DNA of 64,000 nt from Xanthomonas hortorum pv. cynarae (lineage in GTDB: Bacteria; Pseudomonadota; Gammaproteobacteria; Xanthomonadales; Xanthomonadaceae), in the NCBI RefSeq assembly GCF_002939985.1, contig NZ_MDFM01000022.1:1-64000 (forward strand), read 5' to 3'. The notes beneath the pieces were generated by a model. That model worked only from the letters and a program-made list of their open reading frames with translations. It searched no databases and was not told the DNA's origin. Below are positions 1-8,493 of this stretch, piece by piece (position 1 is the first letter of the stretch; each line of letters opens with the position of its first letter). Made by a program: the position numbers and the translations under genes.

Positions 1-124
1 CCTCGTTGGCTTCAGGTGACAGCAGCATCCACCCAGCGCGGCGCAGATCCTGCGACAGGCGGCTGATGGTCAGGGCTAATCAGGTATGATTAAGATGTGT
101 TCGCTACGACAATCGCGCCTGCGC
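1..124. other. left window edge, no definable gene
   Basis: This stretch lies downstream of the GH127-type gene. On the minus strand about 80 bases are open and read like the tail of a regulator helix (…ISRLSQDLRR…), but a stop precedes them and no start is visible, so only a remnant or chance reading can be claimed. Confidence 0.3.
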
Positions 125-2500
125 TCACGCCGACTCCAACACCCAACACCCAAACGCAGGCCCGGCCGAATAGCCGATTTCCGGTTCGATGCGGATCTGC
201 AGGGTGGCGCGTCCGGCGACCGCTGCCGGCAAGGCGTAATCCACATCGTCGAAGTCCAGGCCGCGGTTGCCGCCCAGGCGTTCGTTGGCGATGAGTTCGC
301 CGTCGGCGAGGATGCGGAAGCGGCGGCGGGTTTCGTCGCCCCAGTAGCGCAGGCGCAGGATGCGGGCCTGCGCGGTGTTGCGCAGGGTGAAGGCGATGAA
401 GCCGCCGGTACGGGCGTCGCGGCCGGCGCGGCGGCGGTAGCTGAGCGCGTAGGAGCTTTCGCTCTGCAGACCGTGGGCTTTTTCGGATGCTTCGTCACCC
501 AGGGCGACGCGGTCCAGTGCGCGCGTGTCGAGCGCCTGTTGTTTCGCTTCTGCTGCGGCCTGCTCGGCCTGTTGCTGCTGCCATGCGGCGGTATCGCGGT
601 GTTCCAGATAGAGCGCGCTACGGCGATCGAACTGGGCGTAGAACGGGGAGAACCGCCAGTGCTGGGCGCCGTCGCTGTAGTCGAACGCGGACTGGCCAGC
701 CACCGGCTGCAAACGCTGCAAGACCTCATCGCCGCCGATCAATGCCGGGGTCTTGCCCGACCATGGCTTTGCCGCATCGCCCAGGTCCGCAGCCAAGACC
801 AGCGGCCCCCGCAGCACCGAGACCCAGGCCGGGTCGTCCGCTGCGGCTTCCAGGCGCAGTGGCATCTCGAACGACAAGTCGAGCGTGTCGCCAGCGCGCC
901 AGACGCGGGTGATGCGCAGATAACCGTCACTGACGGCAGCACCGACAGGCTGGCCATTGAGCTGCAGCACCGGCGACTGCGCCCAGCCGGGCACGCGCAG
1001 TGCGAGCGTGCGTTGCTCTGCCGGCGCGGCATCGACGCGGAGCGATGCGCTGCCCTGCTCCGGCATCGTGCTGCGTAAGGTCATGTCCAGCCCGGCGGCA
1101 TCGCGCACGCTGGAGGGCACGTAGAGGTTGACGTAAACGCCCTGCCCGTCCTGCCAATAGATGGAATCGCCGAACTGGGCATGCGCCTCCATGCCGCTGC
1201 CGACGCAGCACCAGAAATCGTCGAACGGCGACGACCAGCCGCGCGCTTCGCCGGCCAGCATCGGTGTCATGTAGGTGAACATGCCGGTGCGCGGATGCTG
1301 CTGCGCCATCACGTGGTTGAGCAGCGTGCGCTCGTAGTAATCGAAGAACTCCGCCTGCGGGCCCCACTGGTACAGATGGCGAGTGAGCTTGAGCATGTTG
1401 TAGCTCGCGCAATGCTCGCAGGTCTGCTCGGTGAGAAACTTCGAAGTGCTGTCGGGCTGCTGGAAATATTCGCGGTCGCCATTGCCGCCGATCACGTAGG
1501 TGTGGTGATCGGTGACGGTGTGCCAGAAGAAGCGCGCCGCCGCGCCCGAGGCGGCATCGCCGGTCACTTCGTATTCGCGTGCCAGGCCGATCAGCTTGGG
1601 GATGTTGGTGTTGGAATGCTGGTGCACCAGTTCATCGCGTTGGGCGATGAGCGGATCGAGCACGGCGTGATGATGCAGCCGCTGCGCCAGTGCCAACCAT
1701 TGCGCATCGCCGGTTTGCACATGCAATTCGACGAATGATTCGTTGAGGCCACCGAATTCGCACGACAGCACTTTCTGCAACTGCGCATCGTCGAGTGCGG
1801 AAAACACCGCTTGCAGATAGCCGGCAAGACCAACCGCGACCTGCAGCGCCTGCGCGTTGTCGCAATGCGCATGCACGTCGAGCAGGCCGGCGAACAACTT
1901 GTGCCAGGTGTACAGCGGTGCCCAGCTGCCGTTGAGATAGAACGGCGCCGGGTCGATCTTGCCTTTCTTCAGTTCATCGAACACGGCGCGGCCGCTTTCG
2001 ATCTTGCCTGCGGCGTTCTTGCGCGTGAATCCGGCCACGTAACCATCGCCTGCATGCGCCTGGCAGCGTGCCAGCTCTGCGACCAGATAATGCGCACGCG
2101 TGCGGCATTGCGCATCGCCTGTCTGCGCATGCATCAAGGCCAATGCGCTGAGATAGTGCCCCAGCGTATGCCCGGCGATGGTGTCCGCTTCCCAGCCGCC
2201 ATACGCCGGCGCCTTGGGGTCGAGGCCGGCGTACAGCACGAAATTGTGCAGCAGCCGGTCCGGCTCCAGCCGCATCAGATAGCGTCGATTGGTCTGCAGC
2301 GCATCCAGGAACAACGACGGCGTCAGCCTGACCTGCGCCAACGGTACCGCGCGGATACTGCCGGGTTGTGCGGCGTTGGCCTGCGCGGGAAATCGCAGAA
2401 AACCCGCAGCAACCGCCAGACTGCTCCAGGCCAGAAAGCGCCGCCGCGACAAGCTCAGCGCGTGGTCGGTGGTGTGCTCGGTAACGAAGACATCGGTCAT
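125..2500 (-). CDS. GH127/GH146-family beta-L-arabinofuranosidase, Tat-exported
   Basis: Predicted exo-beta-L-arabinofuranosidase (DUF1680 superfamily), 791 residues, acting outside the cytoplasm. Residues 18-44 form a twin-arginine-like signal (SRRRFLAW then a hydrophobic stretch ending ANA). The family's unusual zinc/cysteine active site is visible: E362-x-C364 and the C431-C432 pair, with the same order as the Glu/Cys ligands and Cys nucleophile of Bifidobacterium HypBA1. An AGGAG lies 13 bases before the ATG, a long spacing. Context: directly downstream of a TonB-dependent receptor and near GH43 and GH121-like genes. The X. euvesicatoria homologue (XeHypBA1, GH146) releases L-arabinofuranose from arabinosylated hydroxyproline; this role is inferred here from family and synteny. 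GH127 versus GH146 cannot be settled by eye. Confidence 0.88.
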   Translation of the reverse strand: MTDVFVTEHTTDHALSLSRRRFLAWSSLAVAAGFLRFPAQANAAQPGSIRAVPLAQVRLTPSLFLDALQTNRRYLMRLEPDRLLHNFVLYAGLDPKAPAYGGWEADTIAGHTLGHYLSALALMHAQTGDAQCRTRAHYLVAELARCQAHAGDGYVAGFTRKNAAGKIESGRAVFDELKKGKIDPAPFYLNGSWAPLYTWHKLFAGLLDVHAHCDNAQALQVAVGLAGYLQAVFSALDDAQLQKVLSCEFGGLNESFVELHVQTGDAQWLALAQRLHHHAVLDPLIAQRDELVHQHSNTNIPKLIGLAREYEVTGDAASGAAARFFWHTVTDHHTYVIGGNGDREYFQQPDSTSKFLTEQTCEHCASYNMLKLTRHLYQWGPQAEFFDYYERTLLNHVMAQQHPRTGMFTYMTPMLAGEARGWSSPFDDFWCCVGSGMEAHAQFGDSIYWQDGQGVYVNLYVPSSVRDAAGLDMTLRSTMPEQGSASLRVDAAPAEQRTLALRVPGWAQSPVLQLNGQPVGAAVSDGYLRITRVWRAGDTLDLSFEMPLRLEAAADDPAWVSVLRGPLVLAADLGDAAKPWSGKTPALIGGDEVLQRLQPVAGQSAFDYSDGAQHWRFSPFYAQFDRRSALYLEHRDTAAWQQQQAEQAAAEAKQQALDTRALDRVALGDEASEKAHGLQSESSYALSYRRRAGRDARTGGFIAFTLRNTAQARILRLRYWGDETRRRFRILADGELIANERLGGNRGLDFDDVDYALPAAVAGRATLQIRIEPEIGYSAGPAFGCWVLESA

Positions 2501-2666
2501 AGGATCAGCTTAGCTCCTGTCGGTGCGCGCAGACTGCGCGCGCCGTTACAACCCACACCGGCAATAGCCGCTAGAGAAGCGATTACGTGGCACCGCCTGC
2601 GCGCGCCCGACCGGATCGGGTGGTGCGCGCCAGTGCACTGAAGCGGCAGCGACGACACGGCGGCGA

Positions 2667-5564
2667 TCAGAACTTCACCGTCGCACGCGCCCAATAGAAC
2701 CGACCAAGCAGATCGTAGGTCGCCACATCGGTGTTCGCATTGCCCACGTTGTTGGAGTAATACAACGGTGGTTGCTTGTTGGCGATATTGTCCACGCCCA
2801 CTTCAAAGCGCGTATGCCACGGCTCCACGTTATAACCGAGCTGCAGGTTGTTGTAGACGTAGGCGCCGATCTTGCGCACCACCGTCGGCTCGCTGGAATC
2901 GGCCGACAGGCTCTGGTCCGGATCCGAATTGCCGATGGCGGTATTGCCCACATAACGGATGCGCCAGGTGGCGCTCCAATCGTCCAACGCCCAATTCACC
3001 GTCCCCAGCGCGCGCCAGCGCGGGAAATTGCCGTAGGCCTGGGTGTAGCGGCCGACGTTGTGGATGGTGACCGAGCTGGGATCGGTGGTATCGGGCAGCA
3101 CGTCGTAGCGAGTGAGATAGGTGCCATTGAGACCTGCAGTGACATTGCCCCAAGGCGTGGATGGCAGGCGATAGGTCAGATTGAAATCGATGCCCTTGGC
3201 CCAGAGCTTGCCCAGGTTGACGGTGGGCTCGGCGATGTAATTGATGGTGCCGTTGCCGTTGCGATGGATCAGCGCGCAGAAGGAGCTGGCCGAGTTGGCG
3301 AAGCATTGATTGAGCACGGTCTGCGCCGACACCGTGGTGATGGTGTCTTCCAGATCGATGCGCCACCAGTCCGCGCTCAGCGACAGGCCATCGATCCACT
3401 GCGGGTCGTAGACCAGCCCCACATCGTAGGACTTGCCGGTCTCCGGCTTGAGTTGATAACCGGCCACCACCGCGCCGGACACCTTGCCCGACACCTGACC
3501 ATCGGATTGCTGATAGCTGCCATTGGTCGGCACGTTCGCGCAGGCCACGCTGTTGCCGCCGGTGTAACCGTTGCACGGGTCGTTGACGGTAGCCGCATCG
3601 CCGGCCACGCCGGCATACAACTCGTTGATGTTGGGCGCGCGGAACACCTGCGAAACGGTGCCGCGCAGCAACAGGTTTTCGATCGGGCGATATTCCAGCG
3701 ACACCTTGCTGTTGGTCTTGCTGCCGACCGAGCTGAAGTCGGAAAAACGCGTGCCCAGCGTGATGTTCAACGCGTTGATGCCGGGCAAGTCCTTGAGCAA
3801 CGGGAACAATGCTTCGGCATAGGCTTCCTTGACGTCGAAACTGCCGCTCAAGGTGGATGCGCAGAACTCGATCACACCGCACAGGCCGTCTTCATCGCCA
3901 GTCCACAGCGCATCGGAGGCGGTGGTCGAGCGCTCCTTGCGATAGGAGATGCCGGTTGCCAGGCTGACGGTGCCGGCCGGCAAATCGAACAACGAACCGT
4001 TGGCATTGGCCTCGAATTGCTTGACGGTGTAGACGCTGGTCACGATCGGGTTGACCACCATGCCCTGCAACGTGGCGAGGTTGCTGCTGTCGTTGAGGTT
4101 GAAGAAGTTCAGCGGTGTACAGCCGGCAACCGCCGCACCCGCATTGCCGCACTTGACCACGCCGTCGCTGTCCAGGAACGACGGGGCGATCGCCTGATTG
4201 AACGTTGCGTAGTCGAGAAAACCGTTGTTGATCGACTTCTGTTTGACCTTGCCGTAGTTGAAGTTGGCGTCCCACTGCCAGGAGCTGTCGCCGAAGTGAC
4301 CGCGCAAGCCCGGGCTGATCTGGAAGTTGTAGGTGTTGTATTGATAGCTGCGATTGCCCAGCACGGTGGCGCGCGTATTGAGGTCGTTGTAGGAGGTGCC
4401 GGTGCTGCGATCGGTGCCGAAGTTCACCCCGAACGGGTTGTAGTAACTCTGCGACGACACCAGGATGTTGTCGCCGTTGGAGAAGATCGGAATCGGCGCA
4501 ATGATCGAGGCGGATTCGGTTTTACTGAACCAGGTGTTGACGTAGCCTTCGACATTGTCGGTAAAGCGATAGGTGCCTAGCAAAAAGGCATTGGTGCGCT
4601 TTTGCGGGGTCTGCAGCAGATTGAAGGGTTGGTAATTGTAGGAGTCGGCACTGGCGTTGTAACAGTGGAAATCGCCCGGACCGGCGCGACCGCTGACGCC
4701 GCTGTTGAGGGTGACGCGTCCGCAGCCGTTGGCCTGCGCGAGTTGATTCGATTGTTCCGAGCCATCGTTGAAATTGACCGTGCCGGTGGGCGTGGCGGAT
4801 GAGCCCTGCTTCACCGGTTGGCCGCTGGTCAATGCCAGCGCGTCCTTGGAATAGTCGCGCGCCGCTGCCGAGACCGGGTCGATGTTGTGGTACGACAGGC
4901 CGCCGATCAGGCTGCCGCGTTCCCAGGTCTTGCCGGTGGTCAAGGCGAAGTTGCGTCGGTTGCCATCGCCCTCGCTGCTGGTGCCGAAGTCGCTGCTGAA
5001 CTGCACGCCGTCGAACTGGCTGCGCAGGATGAAATTGACCACACCGCCGATGGCGTCGGAGCCATACACCGCAGAGGCGCCATTGCTGAGCACCTCGATG
5101 CGCTCGATCATGCTGGCCGGAATCGCGTTGACGTCGTTGTAGGCGAGCCGGATGCCGTTGACCAGCACCAGCGTGCGCTTATCGCCCAGGCCGCGCAGCG
5201 AAATCGCCGAGGCACCGGTACCGCCACCGTTGTTGGTGTACGGGTTGGTGGCGTTGCCGGCAATGGATGGCAGCTCCTGCAGCAGATCGCCGACGGTGGC
5301 CTTGCCGGTGGCGGCAATCTGTTCCTGGCTGACGGTGATCACCGGGTTGGCGGTTTCGGTATCCACGCGGCGCAGGCGCGAGCCGGTGACGACCACGCTA
5401 TCGAGCGTTTGCGGCGCATCGCCGCTGCTGCCTGCTTGCTGCGCAGACACGGGTGCGGCTGCAGTTGCCGAAAGCGTCAGCAACAGCGCAGTGGCAAGCA
5501 TGCTCGGCACGGGGCGCACACTGGCAACGGTGGTCCGTGAGAAAGGCAACAGCAACATCGGCAT
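2667..5564 (-). CDS. TonB-dependent outer-membrane receptor
   Basis: Outer-membrane active transporter of 965 residues. The start chosen is the ATG at 5564, preceded by CAGGAG; longer readings add about 57 residues that do not resemble a leader. A hydrophobic signal ends at …VSAQQ, followed by a TonB-box-like LDSVVVTGSR, a plug domain (DLLQELPS, ASAISLRGLG, IERIEVLSNGASAVYGSDA, GGVVNFIL) and a long beta-barrel that ends in the terminal aromatic ARATVKF. The plug and oligosaccharide-receptor-like sequence, and the flanking arabinosidase genes, suggest uptake of arabino-oligosaccharides or glycopeptides released from plant wall glycoproteins. The substrate is inference. The C-terminal half is clearly paralogous to the receptor remnant at 13080-14240. 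Confidence 0.92.
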   Translation of the reverse strand: MPMLLLPFSRTTVASVRPVPSMLATALLLTLSATAAAPVSAQQAGSSGDAPQTLDSVVVTGSRLRRVDTETANPVITVSQEQIAATGKATVGDLLQELPSIAGNATNPYTNNGGGTGASAISLRGLGDKRTLVLVNGIRLAYNDVNAIPASMIERIEVLSNGASAVYGSDAIGGVVNFILRSQFDGVQFSSDFGTSSEGDGNRRNFALTTGKTWERGSLIGGLSYHNIDPVSAAARDYSKDALALTSGQPVKQGSSATPTGTVNFNDGSEQSNQLAQANGCGRVTLNSGVSGRAGPGDFHCYNASADSYNYQPFNLLQTPQKRTNAFLLGTYRFTDNVEGYVNTWFSKTESASIIAPIPIFSNGDNILVSSQSYYNPFGVNFGTDRSTGTSYNDLNTRATVLGNRSYQYNTYNFQISPGLRGHFGDSSWQWDANFNYGKVKQKSINNGFLDYATFNQAIAPSFLDSDGVVKCGNAGAAVAGCTPLNFFNLNDSSNLATLQGMVVNPIVTSVYTVKQFEANANGSLFDLPAGTVSLATGISYRKERSTTASDALWTGDEDGLCGVIEFCASTLSGSFDVKEAYAEALFPLLKDLPGINALNITLGTRFSDFSSVGSKTNSKVSLEYRPIENLLLRGTVSQVFRAPNINELYAGVAGDAATVNDPCNGYTGGNSVACANVPTNGSYQQSDGQVSGKVSGAVVAGYQLKPETGKSYDVGLVYDPQWIDGLSLSADWWRIDLEDTITTVSAQTVLNQCFANSASSFCALIHRNGNGTINYIAEPTVNLGKLWAKGIDFNLTYRLPSTPWGNVTAGLNGTYLTRYDVLPDTTDPSSVTIHNVGRYTQAYGNFPRWRALGTVNWALDDWSATWRIRYVGNTAIGNSDPDQSLSADSSEPTVVRKIGAYVYNNLQLGYNVEPWHTRFEVGVDNIANKQPPLYYSNNVGNANTDVATYDLLGRFYWARATVKF

Positions 5565-5752
5565 GCGGGGCTCCTGATTCAAACGACAGACAAACGGCGG
5601 GCAACACACGCCCGTGCCGGCGTGGACCAGCGCGGGTGGAGACAAGTGGCAGTGGGCGTCGCAGCGACATCTTTGGCGACGGCCATACAGTGGACACGCA
5701 GACAACCTGCGATGCGCGCGACCAGCAGAGGCCACGCAACGACGCGCGTTGT

Positions 5753-6592
5753 CTAAAGAGATAATTCCGCACTGAAGTCGCCCATGCGCTCCAGTTTCAT
5801 CAGCTGGTCACAATGTGCCTGTGCGCACGCGCCACGTGTTGTCGCATTTGGCGACAGTGCATGCGGAAAACAGCATGGTTGCCATGCGTAGGGGCATGCG
5901 CGGACACATCGCTTCGCATCCAGGCTGACCAAGGTGAAGCGCCACGCAGCCTGATCAACCACGGTCTTTCCCTGCAGGCTCACACTGATCGCCTTTGCTC
6001 CAGTCTGCGGGGTCAGTGGAATGACGTGGGTGCCATAGATGTTCAATGGCCGTTCCGGTGAGGAGGCATACCGGCCGCGTGCGGCCAATGCCTTCAACGG
6101 CACATAGCGCTTGGCGGCCGCACGATCCTTGCTGATGTCGAGCAAGGCCTTCTGGCTAACGAAGTCGAAGGCGGCGAGCCGAGCGCCATCGCGCCCGATG
6201 GAATCTGCAAACGAACGCAAGCCCTGCGGAAACACGCCCTGTTGCTGGCCGAGGCGAACCACCGTCTGAATCGGCATCTCCAGGGTATCGTCAGCAGTAC
6301 CCAAGCGCCCAGGACGAGATACCGATCGCCTGCCGGCGCCTGGTGACTGCGCGCCACCCCACGTCGATACAGAAAATGTCCTGCATCTACCCATAACTGG
6401 TGCCGTGGGCTGCCGGTCCACCAGCGAGGCGTAATGATCGGACATGCCCAGTGCCTGCGTGTATTGCGCTGGCGTGGGCGCGCCCACAGGCGCCGCAGTC
6501 ACTGACAGGATCGGCATGAGCGTGAGAGACACACACCACGCTGCGATGGTGCGCAAGCGCATGGCGGGAATGTGTGGCACCTGCGACCTCAT
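5753..6592 (-). pseudogene. degenerate secreted-protein remnant with an S9-like N-terminus
   Basis: A 279-residue reading frame that does not look like one coherent protein. It begins with a plausible signal peptide (RTIAAWCVSLTLMPILSVTA) and a segment, PTPAQYTQALGMSDHYASL, similar in layout to the mature N-terminus of the S9 peptidase at 23001-25349. Around residue 66 the similarity passes into another frame (reading …FLYRRGVARSHQ…), which indicates a frameshift. The middle part (LNIYGTHVIPLTPQTG…SLQGKTVVDQAAWRF) is unlike S9 peptidases and resembles a different secreted beta-sandwich protein. The end is Cys-rich and untypical. I read it as a chimera of broken genes between the receptor and the GH43 gene. 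A short functional secreted protein cannot be excluded. Confidence 0.5.
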
Positions 6593-6906
6593 GGAATGTA
6601 TGTCACGAAAGCTTGGCGTTGATGGACAACAGCCGAGCCCCTGACTGCAATTGCTGCGACAGACACAATCGATGTACGTTGCGGCAGGTCGCCAGGGAGT
6701 AACGCTGCGCTGGCTACCTGCATCCGGAACTTTGCTGGCTGGGTGGTGTGGAGCGCGTCAGGCCGGTTAAAAAAACTGGTGCGCGTTCGCGACGCACGTA
6801 CGTGTGGTCGATGAAATCCGAATCGTCATACACCGCCAGTGCACTCCGCTGCCTGCGCACTGTCAGCAGCGGTGCCACTGCCGCACGCTGCGCTGTGTCA
6901 GCTGCT
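6593..6906. other. intergenic region, no gene seen
   Basis: About 310 bases between the degenerate gene and the end of the GH43 gene. No coding sequence, RNA gene or strong hairpin with a T-run is apparent. Minor open readings here are not supported. Confidence 0.5.
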
Positions 6907-8493
6907 TCATGGCGCATCGCAACGCTTGCTGTCGGCGGCAGTAGCAGCTGGCAAGCGTTGTGGCTGTGGTGCCAGCACTTCCCATTCCTGTACCGCCAGC
7001 GCAGCGTAGCTGGCCGCGTTGCCGGAGGCATCCATCACCACGCGCACGCAGCGCGTTGTCACCGGCGCGAACGACACCGCTTCATAGTGATCGGTGCGCG
7101 TGCCGTACCCATCGCTCGGCTGCACCGGCTGCCACCGCCCAGCGTGCCGGTATTCCAGATGCCAGCGCGCTGGCGGCGCCACGCCGACGTCGGCACCTGC
7201 GGGGTGATCGGCCCAGAACACGATGCGCGTGCGATCCACGGTGATCGGTTGCGCCCAGCTGTATTGCAGCCATTGCTGCGGTGGATTGTTGTCCGTCCAG
7301 CTGGCCCACATCTCCGGCGGCAATGGATTGGCTTTGACGATGCCGTCGTTGAGCGCGGCGATCCAGTACTGCACCGGCATATCCGGATCATTGGACGCGG
7401 TTGCGTAGGCCGATGGTGCTTGATTGCGCGTGGGCGGCGCCGGCGGCATGGGGCGCCGCGTCGGCACGACGGTGCGGATGCTGGCCGGTTGGGTGCTGTC
7501 GTCCCAGTCCAGCCGGTCGATCGCCACACTGCGGCGGAAATTCCCGCCGCCCTGCGCGTCGGCAGTGTGGTACACCAGATACCACCGCCGTTGAAATTCA
7601 ACGATGCCCGGATGCGAGGTGGTGGAGGACACCGGCGGCAACACGATGCCGCGGTACGTCCACGGGCCCAGCGGGGTTGGCGCGCTCGCATAGGCAATGC
7701 ATGCGTGATACAGCGTGGGCGTGCATGGCGAAAGACGACCGGCGTTGTTGGCCGCGTACGCCAGGTAGTAGGTGCCGTTGCGCTTGAACAGCCAGGGCGC
7801 TTCGAAATAGCCGTCCAGCGTGTCCACCAGGACCGGCTTGCCCTGGAATGTGACCATGTCGCGCTGCAGCTCCACGCCGTACAACGCGCCGAAGGTGCCC
7901 CAGTACAGATACACCCGTCCGTCATCGTCGACCATCACGGTCGGGTCAATGTTCTGGATGTCGTTGTACCCCGGCACCGACTGCGAGATCACCGGACCCT
8001 GCGGGTGTGCATCGGTCCACGGGCCGAGTGGACTATCGGCCACCGCCACGCCGATCGCGAATGGGTCGGCATTGGGCGAATCGCGCTGCTGCACCGGTGC
8101 ATACAGGTAATAGCGCCCATCCGGGCCCTGCACGATCTGGGACGCGTACGCATAACGCTTGTCTGCCCAGGCAAAGACCTGCTGGGGCCGAAGAAAATCG
8201 CGGTAGTGGGTCCACTCACCGCTGCCCGGATCGCTGCCGACGAACATCTGCCAGCCAGGCATGACGAAGGCATTGAGATTGGGAGCAGCAGTATCGCGAC
8301 CGGCAATGATGTACAGCTTGCCGTCGGCCACCAGTGGCGCAGGATCGGCGGAATATGCGCTGCCGTCGGCGAGGATGGGATTACCGGGTGAGTGCAGCTG
8401 CGTTCCCTGCGGCGGCTGCACGGCACAGGCCGGAGCGCTGGCCAGCAATAACCCGCAGGCGAGCACCAGCAAACGTGAGAACGGGCGCATCAT
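6907..8493 (-). CDS. GH43 alpha-L-arabinofuranosidase-like enzyme with C-terminal beta-sandwich module
   Basis: Secreted five-bladed beta-propeller glycosidase of 528 residues. The start at 8493 (ATGATG) overlaps the TGA of the upstream GH121-like gene by four bases (ATGA), implying translational coupling; a signal peptide (LLVLACGLLLASAPACA) follows. GH43 catalytic residues are recognisable: the general-base Asp in SADPAPL, the pKa-modulating Asp in NIDPTVMVDDDGRVYLYWG and the general-acid Glu in GYFEAPWLF. The C-terminal ~150 residues form a discoidin-like domain (ALNDGI…WLQYSW…TRIVFWADHP) also present in the GH121-like neighbour. The X. euvesicatoria counterpart XeHypAA removes the terminal alpha-linked arabinose from Hyp-linked tetra-arabinosides. 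The substrate is inferred from family and context. Confidence 0.87.
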   Translation of the reverse strand: MMRPFSRLLVLACGLLLASAPACAVQPPQGTQLHSPGNPILADGSAYSADPAPLVADGKLYIIAGRDTAAPNLNAFVMPGWQMFVGSDPGSGEWTHYRDFLRPQQVFAWADKRYAYASQIVQGPDGRYYLYAPVQQRDSPNADPFAIGVAVADSPLGPWTDAHPQGPVISQSVPGYNDIQNIDPTVMVDDDGRVYLYWGTFGALYGVELQRDMVTFQGKPVLVDTLDGYFEAPWLFKRNGTYYLAYAANNAGRLSPCTPTLYHACIAYASAPTPLGPWTYRGIVLPPVSSTTSHPGIVEFQRRWYLVYHTADAQGGGNFRRSVAIDRLDWDDSTQPASIRTVVPTRRPMPPAPPTRNQAPSAYATASNDPDMPVQYWIAALNDGIVKANPLPPEMWASWTDNNPPQQWLQYSWAQPITVDRTRIVFWADHPAGADVGVAPPARWHLEYRHAGRWQPVQPSDGYGTRTDHYEAVSFAPVTTRCVRVVMDASGNAASYAALAVQEWEVLAPQPQRLPAATAADSKRCDAP

